Part shown: positions 11,844 to 23,800 of the stretch, piece by piece | Layout of the letters: each line of letters opens with the position of its first letter | Position numbering within the stretch: position 1 is the stretch's first letter | Assembly (NCBI GenBank): GCA_948470475.1 | Contig: OX419343.1 | Span: 12,102,934 to 12,166,933 of the forward strand | Direction: 5' to 3' | Source: Galaxea fascicularis | Taxonomy: Eukaryota > Cnidaria > Anthozoa > Scleractinia > Euphylliidae | Length of the DNA: 64,000 bases | Translations under genes and position numbers: made by a program | The notes under the pieces: model-generated | The model's database searches: none | Seen by the model: the letters and a program-made list of their open reading frames with translations, nothing else | Told to the model about the DNA's origin: nothing

Positions 11844-14800
11844 ATGGATCCAATTCATAAAAAAGTCCTTGCATACAAGACATCCGAAATAGCGGGAAGG
11901 ATTTCCAGTCCAGTCGTTTTATCTGGATTTCTTTCCAGGGTATTCAGTAAATCCGACAAGGAAGAAATACAAGCGAAAACCAATTCAATGGGAGCTACAG
12001 TTGGAACACAAACCTTGCTACACCTGTTGGAGAAGAGAGGAAAAGAAGCTTTCCCGTTGTTTATCAGTGCATTGAAGGATCATGACATGAAACTCGACGA
12101 TTTAGCAGCAGAACTGGAGAGCGAAGAAAGGAGGCTACGGGGAGAAGTCGGTGAGTTTCCTCTTGATCAGGTAAACGTTTCCCACGCAATTAAGTAGTCA
12201 CGCGATGACAGCAAATTCTTATAGGTTCCCTGGGCATGTTGCACGGTCTGGTAAACATATATACACAATCCTGCAGAATTGCTACTGTACGGAAAGCTTT
12301 TTAAGATACACGATTTCCTTGTATACCACTTGCTGCACAACACTTAGACCTCACAACAAAACTCAGCGACAACAAAGGCATCCTAGTACATAATCACTAG
12401 TTTCTTTCTCAAGGAGAACATGACATATGTACACTTGTACACTCAATCCTTACATGTCCCCCTTGTCTCATGCCTACTAGAAGGTGAGAAGCATTTTGTT
12501 CTTACGTTGATTACTGGTTATGACGTTTACAACCATCTCTGACAGAAACTCCATTTAGAAGAGCTAAAAGCCTTCCTCCCACAGCTGAAGAGTCCATGGA
12601 TCAGGATTGTAAAGGGATGTCACCACCTCCACCATATTCAGCACCTGTTGTAACGAGTAGTGCTGAAATGTACATTTTCAGTCAAGAAGAACAGCACCCA
12701 CCTCTTGAAAATCAGCCTCCTGCATCGGAGAACAGCAGTCAAACAAATCAAGAACCATTGTCTCCAAAGGAAATTACCTTAGGTAAAAATTAGTTTACCC
12801 TTTAGTTGTCCTTTTTATGACCCCTAATTTCTAATAGTGCACTGAAGGTAGTGTTTTATTCAACACACATTTTTCATCATCATTACATTGCCAACCAGGT
12901 TTGATATTCTAAGGAGAAATAGAATGATGACGTTACTGTTGTTACATAAGAGGTTATCCTACATCTAGCTATGCTATGGAACACCAAAAGTAATACCGGT
13001 ACATACTGCAAAAAGAGAATGAAAAAGCTGTCAGGTGTTATTTTCTACAACCATCAAATGAAATGAAACGAAAAGTGGAGTGACTTGTTCAGTTGTTTTG
13101 TACTATGATTATGGATGTCACCAAATTAAAACTCATTAAAAATCACAAACTGAAGTTTTTGGCCACCATCAATACCTAGTTGATCATGAAATGAATGATT
13201 GGTACACTGCAGATACACTGTAATTGTACTGTTCTCTACTTCCTCCTTTAATAATGATAAATTAAGGTTAAAACAGAAAATGATCTTTTGTCCAATGTTC
13301 AATATTAAGCTAAATGTTTGTGTTATAATTGGGAATGTATCTATGCTTTTTTTTTCTGACCTGGTGGTAACCTTGGTGACATTTGTTTGTCATACAGACT
13401 CTCTTGTTAAGGACATCCCCTTCAAACTGCGTATCAAAATTGAAAACATGATGAACCAAGAAGCTGTTACCAACCATGACTGGAGGGGCCTAGCTTGTGC
13501 CATGAACATGTCTACCGATGAAGTGCGTCAAATGCAGGGTGATCAAGAAAAAGGAAAAATGGCAGGGCTGTTTGATAAAATGATGCATTCAAAGAAGACA
13601 GTAAATGATCTCTTAGGCCTTCTCAGACATGATGATGTTCAGAGACTGGATGTGATAGATGAAATCATTGTGGGATGTAAACTTCCTAAACCATCGGTGA
13701 CAGAAACTGGGAGTTCTGAAAACCAGGAGTCAGGTTTGAGTTTCTTTTTACACTATCGAGGGAAGGATAAGACCTGAATCACAACAATATGAGAACCTGC
13801 AGTGATTCAGTGATAACTTAGAAAAAATAGGTAGAAAAAATTATTGAAAAAAAAAAGAATTATTTGTTACCCAGTATTGAAGTTGAGTGCCTGTAAACTA
13901 GCTGATTATCTAAGTGCACTTTCACTATAAACATTCATTTCTTTAAAAAAAAAAAAAAGCAACAAGGAATGTTTCTGCTTCTTACTGAATGGGATCAGTG
14001 TTACCCCACCTAGGTTCTTACAGGTAATGTTAGAAAGTTTTGATTAGTTTGCAATCTTACATTGAAACAAGGGCTAAAAAATCAGAGGAATATCCTAACA
14101 GAGTACCCCAACATGACCAGAACACAATTAGGTTAGAGGTGATTTTCACTAGCTGCCAGCTGCATTTGACAACCCTGTTCTTGGACTTGATTGTACCTAA
14201 TTTACTTTTACCCAGATTATTACACCTGTATTGCTTGGGGTACCTCTTAAAGGGGAAGTATCATGAGTTGTGCATGTGCGAGTTGATCCAAGAATCAAAA
14301 ATAGTAGTCGATAGATAAATTCTTTTATGGCACTTGAACCACTCCTTGGGATCTTTGCGATCAGTTAGAGCTATCTTTTTTCGACAAGAATTGTCTCTCC
14401 GACCGCCATAACCAAGCCCGAATCCCACACTTGAGGATGCCATTTTGTTTTCACGGTTCAACTTGAAAAATCTTAGCCTACCGTAATCTTTTTCAAGTTT
14501 GAGCGTCAGCGGGAGCATGCGCAGCTCATGCTAGTTCTCCTTTAAGGAGGCTGGAAAGGGTTTTTAGCTTGACGTGCATGCACAATCTACACATGCCATA
14601 ACTAAGATGCACGTGTCAGCTGAATGAATCAAAATCAAGCACACCGGAAGTTAAACACTGCGTGAAATCATGAAAACGGGAAATAAAATCTGCAGAAAAT
14701 GTTTGTTTTTTGCTTGAAATTTTGCTTGGTGACCTATCTTGATTTTTTGCATGCACGTACCATTCACGATGGCACTTCAAATATAACAGTTTCAAGGAAA

Positions 14801-17800
14801 ATTATCTGGTAGAATTTTCTGTAAGCCATAAAACATGTTTTTTTAAAATGTATTAAATTCTACTAGATAAATTTTTATCATACTGAATTTAGAGAATTTT
14901 AAAGAATTTAGAGAGCTTTCCAACAAAGAAATAAAAAACGATAGGTCACCGAATTAGTTTTTCAGATAATTTACAAAAACTGACATAACTGACCTTGTTG
15001 TGGACCTGGGGCATTGCCATGGTAACTGATATGACGTCACAAGCACCCTTAAAATATAGCCCAACAATAGAGTTCCAAGGAGACATATAGTTTGCCTACA
15101 CCATTAAAAATCTTTCTTTGCAATCTTTCATCGTTTTGCAAACACTACATCAACGAAAAACCTTTTCAAGCCTCCTGAAAATTATCATCATATTATTATA
15201 ATTGTAATCACTATTGGCCCGAAGACAGAAAGATGCCCACAACCTAATCAATGATTTATCAAGACATTATTTTTTGTAGATTGCACGGATTTTCCATCCT
15301 CGCTTGAAGAATCCTGCAAATCTACATCAAAGTCCAAGCCATTACCATTTCCTAGACAAGAATCTCTAGATCTCCAGGAGATTGATAACAAACTCCCTAC
15401 TCCTAGCCAGGTGCAAAATGATGATGATCCAAAGGTCAAAAGTCTGTCAGAATTACATACCAAAGTTACATGCATACCAAGTCAGGCAGTAGACAATGAG
15501 GATGTACTCAAACCAAGTCAAGTGGAAGACAATGGGGACCTTGATCTGAAGAGCCAATCAAGCTGTCAGCTGTCATGCCACATGGAGAATAGCCACACAA
15601 TTTCTAATGATGATGAAGATGATGTCTTTGACTGTGCAGGTATCAATATTGACATTGCATGTATCAATGCTGCCATGCAAATCCTTCTGGTGAACAGATG
15701 TAACCCCATGGATGGGCAAAGGTCAATTCCATAATTGTGGCCAAAATTCCTAGCTTAAGAGGACTTTATGCTTGAGAATAGATATGTTTAACACCACCCT
15801 TCCCCACCCCCCTGCCACCTACCCACTTCCTCCTGCAGTGTTGATCTACTCAAGCATTTTGATCATCATGTGTAATCATTTTGAACATTAATGTAGTGCA
15901 AATATATGTATTCCCTGTGTTGTAAAGATGTAACACCATTTAGCAAATTATAACTGTTACCACAATTTATTGTACTAGTATGAAAAGATGTTGTCTGAGG
16001 GTACCCACTAGATTTCTGCCTGCAGTGCATTGCCCGGGTGCATTTGTTGAGTTATATAAGCACGTAGGAATTTTTTAAGAACACAAGAGAAGTGCCTAGA
16101 GAAGCACAAGCCGAAGGCGAGTGCTTCTCGCACTTCTTGAGTGTTCTTAAAAATTCCCAAGTGCTTATATAACTCAACAATGTACGAGTAACAAGTTTTT
16201 TATTTCTTTTATAAAATGTCGCAGAGATTTAAGCGAGCTTTCATACCTATTTGCTTGCACACGAGTTTGTAACGTAGGCAGCATGCATTATAACTCAACA
16301 GTACACACGCGTGACATACTGTAGAGTACGTGCTTTGTCGGGATATAATGAACTCGATTCAACCAAATCACGGCACGCATAACTCTTCCAACATTTTATA
16401 ATGGCTTATCAGGCATGCTCCAAACTGACTTGCAGTACAACTGGATTTTAGCAAAATGGCAGATGGATCAGAACCCTGCAAGGCAGCTAAAATTTCTCAT
16501 TGCAATTTGAAGACTTTTGAAAACAATTTTCATGACACAAATGCTATTCAAAGAGTATAGAGTATTGTCCAGGTGTAAAATTAAAATTAATTTCACCATT
16601 ACCATAATTTATTGAACATTTGATGAACAGCTTACAAATAATATGATTTATGATTAGGTTAATTTGATTATTAAAATCACATTATAATTCACTAGAATCA
16701 ACTGGGAGCAGTATATGTGAGTTTTCAGCACTATTTACTTGTCAAGTAATTGATTTTCAAATTTATTTTTTATTATCAGACAGTGAGGTCAAAAAGTGTG
16801 CACTACTCATAAGCTGCAATGGAAACAGTAAAAGTGAAAAACTGCATGACCGGAAATTGCGGGATTTGGAGGAAATACTGGCCGATGAAGAAGCAGGATG
16901 GCATGGTATGGGGGACTGTCTGACTTAACAATTATTGAAATAACATTACATTTCTACAAGGTAGTTGCATTCCCAGGGGGATACTCTGGACTTCAAGAGA
17001 CGGGCCATGATGATGAAGGATCTTTTTGAGTTTGACATGTTTGATTCCAGGATATTGTGGTATTCAAAACAATCTGAAGATTTGTGGCAGTGCCCCAGGG
17101 GTAGTGCCTGCATATCCTGGCCACCTAGATCACTTTCTAAAGGATTTTTTGTCTTATATTATTTAATCCTTTTTGGAAAATGTTAAGGCTCTGAGATTTG
17201 GTGTGGGAATTCTTTAGGGTTAGTTTGTTGGTCAAGGGGTTTTTGGGGTTTTGATATTTTCCCACATTCAATCATCCCCATCACTTAAATCCCCCCCCCC
17301 CCTACCCCACCCTTTCCATCCCACCTGGAAATTTTGCTTCAGAATTAATTATTTCTTTCATCAACTTTGGTTTACACTTCCAACCAAAATTTTGAGTAAT
17401 TTCCGCTGTTTTGTAGCTTTTCTCAGGTAATTTAATTTTCTTTTCTTTAATATAGTTTAGGAACAGTTGACTTCAATAAGTGAAGTAATTTAAGGAGGGT
17501 TCATCCTTACCCTTGTGTTTTAATATTTTTGGATAAATATTAATTTAATATAAGCAGCCATTGAAAATATTGCTAGACAACAGGCCATGTTTACTTTGTT
17601 TTGCTTTCCCAGTTGTATCTGATTCAGGTTTTCTGTGCTTATCTTTAGGTGATAAACAGGTTTGAAGCCATTTGGCATGCAATATGCTTATCAAGTAACT
17701 TAACAGATGTGTTTAAAATGTAAATTATTTTAATCTTGTAGTGATATATAAACCCAAGTGTAAAGTGTCTGAATTGATGCAAACTCTTCACTCCAAGTTG

Positions 17801-20800
17801 GGGGACCTTGGGAAATCTGGAGTTATCTCATTCGTTTACCTTGTGGGACCTACAGTGCATGTGAGTTGAATGTTTATTTTGATGATAAAGAAACTGTGTC
17901 ACATTGAATTCAGAGTGTGTGGTTCACAAAATATCCATGTACACACCACCCACCCCCACCCCTCCAAAAAATTTCAATTTAGCTCCATACTTTTCTTTAA
18001 GAATTTTTGCATTTGCTTTTGCTAACCTCCCCTCCCCCCTTGAATTTCCATTTATATTTCACGGGGGAGGAGGGTTGGATATGGATATTTCCTAGAACTG
18101 CACAATAATTGTTAATTATGTTTAGATACTGCAACATTTTTATTTCTCATTGTCTAACAAAAACATCAAAGCAACCTGAAGGTTGGAAATTATACAATTT
18201 GTGATCAATGCCTCCTGTCTGTGTAGAGACCCAGTTTGTGGAAAGGACAACCGAATACTTTGATATGCGTTGATGGTTTATTCCGTGTAAATCAGCAAAC
18301 AAACTTCCATCGCACCAAGCAAATGACTGGTACAATCAAATAAACTAACTAGCCAACAATTAACCAACGATTCACTGAAATAAATACAAATGAACTGAAA
18401 TTAGAAAATAATACGGCGAGCACAGAAACCAGCAAACAAAACCGACAGATATACGACGTACTTACAAGTATTTCGTGCCTAGATCACAGACAAAAACATA
18501 AAAATACAAACAATGAAATATGCCATGTGCCTTTATCAATACTTAACATCTAAAATGGAGGAAACAGTCGATGAGGCCAGCAGCTTGCTGTAGTTAAGCT
18601 GTCCTAAAGTGTCCTACTTGGAACCAACAGTCTGTTTTCTGAATTGCAGATAAATGGCGAGAATTACTTACTCCCTACTGACCTGAAAAGTCCTTCCTCA
18701 CGAGCTGACCTTGTACACAGTTCCTTGAACATCAACTGGCTGGTGGCACAACTGAGAAAAAATCATGTTCGTAGTCTATCTGCTCTTGAAATTTTAAAAT
18801 TTTTTACACCATGGCTGCTTAGTCTAGTTTGCTTAAACTGAAATGTGATGTGGTTGGTAATAATTGGATAGGTATTACTGTTCTAAGAAAGTTTCAGAAG
18901 TACATTTGAGGCAAAAACTTCAACCTAGCCCACATTTAGAGCACATATAAAAGAAGACAATAAAGTACATTTACAGGACAATAGATCAGGACAATAGAGG
19001 AATACGGATTTACATATTTGGCTTACCATGACGTTCTTGCCACATTTGAAATAGTATTGAGCATATTGCAGTGCATTATTGTTAGTATAGTCTATGTGGG
19101 TTAGTCCAAGTGAAACATGCAACATTTTCTTTCAATTTGTTGTGCTGGCACAAAGCATTGGTTGCAATAACAAGTTTTTTTTGTGTACATTACCACCTTT
19201 ACGCACAACAGACATACATGTTAGAATAAGTAGAAATCGTCTCTTGTTTCTGCAACAAGAAAATTTTGTGCAACAAAACAACTGCAACATTGTCAATGTT
19301 GCTCATCAAACTGAGAGAAACTGTTGCCTGTTGGCCGTGGCATTGATGTGCCGCCTTGATGTGTCATTCTCTAAAGCTAGTTTAACTAGTTGTTGTGCCT
19401 TGGCATTTCGATTCTTTTGTACTGAAGAAGCCATGAATGAATCAAACTCTGATTACACTGCAAACAGCCAGTGAATCTTGTAAGAAGAAATGACATGCGC
19501 CCTAACATTGAGCTATATGGGATGTAGAAGGCAACCAGGGGATCTCATAGATTACATAATTTATAATTTGAATTAAATTTAATTAATTAAAATAAATACC
19601 ATTAGTAGCTTATGTTCAACTAGTATTTTGTGTAATTTTTCAGATGCAAATAGTAATAGTTGATGGGGCCCATGAGAATGCTACCAATGATGTGAATCTT
19701 AATGGGGTCCTAGAGGGATTGGCACCAATGTGTCCACCGCCAAATGCAGTCATTGCTTTTCCATGTCACCCAGGCATGATTAGAAAACAACAAGAAAGGC
19801 TGTGAGTATCTTAGTATGTAATCTTTGGTTCACTTTAAACCGCAGTGCAACAGTTTAAGCCAGGGGGGCATCTTTGGGTCAGACACAAAGGATATAAACT
19901 TCTTACTTCCTGTTTCTTTAACTCTTCCTGCAGTTCATTTCCAAAACTCCTAAAAACATTTCAGGCCAAATTAAAGCTTTTGTCAAGTCGATTGATTGAC
20001 TGATTGATTGTAGCTCTGTTCAATTGTTTGATCAATTATTGAAGTTCCCCAAAAATACAAAACAGATAAGTAACAATAAATAATCAGAAAATCCATGAAG
20101 AAAAATACAACTGAGTCAGTCACTCAGTGTTTTCCCTTTTTTGGTACTTAAGCCTTTTGGACGTTTTAGACAAAGTGCCCCAATCTTTCCCTTAATTTTA
20201 CAGTGTTCTTTCAAAAGAGAGTGTTAAACGAATTTCTGTTAATGAACATACTGCATGTAAAAAAGTTAATTATTTGTTTCCAAAACATTTTCAGCAGTTT
20301 TCAGAGACACACACCTGCTTCAGTGAGCCCTTCATAATGTGTTCTCCCTTGATTAAATTGTTACTTACTAACTCTAGTGTCCACTGTTGCACAATCCACA
20401 CACTCTTTGCACAACCACACACTCCTCTCCAACCCCCTGCCTTTCTCATGTTCAGGGATGTCAAAATTAGGGTAGTTGCAAGAATGAGCTTTGGCTAATT
20501 TTAGAAGTTTTAAATAGTAATAATAATAGTTTGCTATTTTGTTTTCATGTTGTGTCATGTCAAATGACTTTAATTTGTTGTTGTTGTTGTTTTTTTTGTC
20601 GTTCAAAAATTTTAGGGCCTACATAGAAACTTTGATAAAAAACTTGGAGCAGAACGTGACTCTGGATGGTCTGTTTGATAACGTCAGAGAGGAGCTGTCA
20701 CAAAGGCAACCAGAAGTCAGCAGTTTACCTTTGGAATTTTCACTCACTTCGTCTCTTTTACCATTCCGTCTGAATCCTGGGGATAGCAAAGGTTAGTAGA

Positions 20801-23800
20801 GTCTATCAATGACAAAAGTTAACATTTTTGAGGTGGTACTGATAATGCTGTATGGCTCAGAGGATAACCATTTAATGTTATGTCACAGGTTGAAAGACTA
20901 GAATCAGCATGATCAACAAATAATGAATGATTATCTTTCCTTTCTGCTTCAAATGAAACAAAAGAACTCAGAGCTGCTGCAAATAAGATCTTCTTTTGAT
21001 TTTCATTTATAGAATTCAAACATTTTGGCCATGGAACTAACACAGAACTGCATGTTTCCTAAGCAATAGGCCAAAGTATAACAAATTCAGAACCCACATC
21101 ATCAGTTATGCATGTATGCCTTTTTGGACCAAATCCTTTAACTGAAATAGATAGACAACATCCACACAAAAGAACCAACTGAAGTTATTTTAAATTGAAG
21201 ACTTGCCACAATCCTTAACCTTTAATTGGCATAACTGCCAATAGTAAAGCTAATCTGGCCACAATATTTGTCACAACTTTTTGTATTTAATTTAATATGT
21301 ACTTACCTATATTTGTATTTGTATTTCATTTCCTAAGGACTTTTAGTACTTCCCACAAGGAATATTTCTTGCCATGCGATCATAGTTTCAAACTCCAAGT
21401 ATGATGGACTCATCATGAATACCCAGCAATGCGTTGAAGACCGTGAAAAGTTGAGGATGGCACTCTTAAAAAGTGGATGGTGTTGTGGTAAGGTTTATTA
21501 AATAAATATCAGCAGCAAAGTGAGGAAAGGTAAACCACAACATTCAATCAGATTAGATATCTCCCAAAGCTGTTGCAAGGGGCACCCGAAGAATAGCTCT
21601 GGGTGCCTTAATTTTTCACTGCAACACCTTTCACTTCATTTGTTGGGCTCCTAAGTTCTCAGCGTTCAGCTCCAAGGGCCCCTTCAAAATTTTCTTAGTT
21701 AGCAACCTTGATATCTCCCATTTCACTATGCAATAGAAGTGTAGATTATTTCTTTTATATAGAAACCTTTTTTGTCAGGTTTACACGAACCCCTGCAATC
21801 TTTAAAACTGTGCCCATGAAAGTTACCTTCACGACTAGATAGATGACACCAATCCTTTAACAATGTGCAACAAAAGTAGACTGTAAAGTTGCAAAGTTGC
21901 AGACTTGCAGATTTTATCACCTGGAATATGTCACGCAACTCTCGTCATTAATGCTAAATCACGCGGCACAACATATATATATATGTACCCTTACTTTCTC
22001 TTCGCCGCGATTCACCACCTTAATCGTCCCCGACTTTCTCTGTCCGACCTCGTAGCTTAGTCGGCAGAGCAACGGTAGATCTAATCCGGAGGTCGTGGGT
22101 TCGATTCCCACCGAGGTCATAAGAATTTTTTCTTTGCCTCGCCCAGTGGGTTTTTCATGGGTTTCTCTCAGCACTTTAATTTACACTGCAGAGTTAATTC
22201 TCTGTTCCACCACTTATTAATGCTAAATCACTTCACTACAGCGGATGGCAAAATAGCTGAAGGTAAGTGATGTTTCTTTTGAAGAAATTTTGTACTTAGT
22301 CGCTAATGTATTGATGATTAGCAAACTGAAGTAAATGTATTTACATGCTTTTGGCCACGCTCAAGTGTAACATCGTCACTCAAACCGAGTTTTGTCCAGT
22401 CATTCCTCATCAAAGACCTTCCAAGTCGATTTGGACGTTGTGGAAGCTGAGAAAGTCATGAGATAACCTTCAGATGTCACATTGGGTTAGAAATCCTTAG
22501 CTTCTAAGCTGTTACAGAAATGTGGCTTTGCTTAGAGATTTAGATTACGTTCGCTTACGCAGGAAAGGGGAGTAACTGCAGAATACCCGGCCACTTGAAG
22601 TTATACCCCTAAAAAATCTGGCTGTACTAAACAATTCACGTAGGTCACAAATTGATTGCCAAAACGTCGGGAAGGACTTCGCTATGGAATGAATGAACAA
22701 AACTCCAGCGACGTTGTCGCGCTTAAGCTCGGCCAAAAAGCATATGAATAAATCTACTTTATTTTGCTATTTATCGGTACATTAGAGACTGAGTACAAAA
22801 TCCCAAACAAAACAAAGAAACATCACCGACTTACCTTCAGCCATTTTGTGCTCTGTCCTACTCACCACGTGACTTATTTTAGCGAGAATGAAGAGACTGA
22901 CGTGACTGCGTGACATATTCCAGGTGTTGTGATAAAAATTGTCAAGTCTGAACTCCCCTCCCCCCCACCCCATCCAACGGAGAACCACCTCTTCTCTTAT
23001 CTTCCACGTACCCGCAAGTATTTCGGTCGTCACGCAACGCTTTGTGTGACGACCGACCCAATCAACGAATGCGTGATGGACCTCTCCTCCACAAATATTC
23101 ACAATGAGGGAGCACTCGTATGCTAGAATTCCTTTGATAATCACTTCCTAGGTTTGAACGCTGTTACGTACTAAGATGATATTCTGTTTTGCATTGCAAC
23201 AGAGGAAATCTGTGACAAGTCAGCAAAAGAAATCAAGGATGAGCTGAGGAAGGCTCTGAACAGCTTACGTGACCAGAACAAATGGGTGATGGTGTATTTC
23301 ATGGGTTACACCACTAAGGTCAGTCAATGTGTAATGTCTATCTGAATTTGTTTATTCTTAGGTTAAAAAAAGTGACTTAGCCGCTGAGATTTCGCAAACT
23401 GAACAGTCCTTGAATGAGAATAAGTACTCATGTGGATGTTTATGAGCCCTCAGAGGACGACTATGGGCTTTTTATGGCAAAACTCGATGACATATGTTTT
23501 TGTTAGCTTCCGGCCGCCATATTTGTGTCCCTCAGAGGGGCACAAACATGGCGTCTCCATACAAAAGCCTTAAAATTTAAGTGGAACATTTCTTCGAATA
23601 TCTCCCGCACGAAACATCGCACAAACCTGAATCTTTGCGAGACTGTTTGAATATTCATCTTCTTTTGTCTCTTTGATTCTTGACTTTATTTGTTACATGG
23701 TTTTGATGACGGTGTGACAGTGAAAACCGGCAATACGCTTTCATTAAGTAGGATACAAAAGTGGACAAAGTTAGGAGCTTAAAATTCCACACTATAAACC

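Noticed and set aside
22044..22118. Functional tRNA gene
   Set aside because: A and B boxes and acceptor stem are good, but the anticodon stem is mismatched and a SINE body follows directly.
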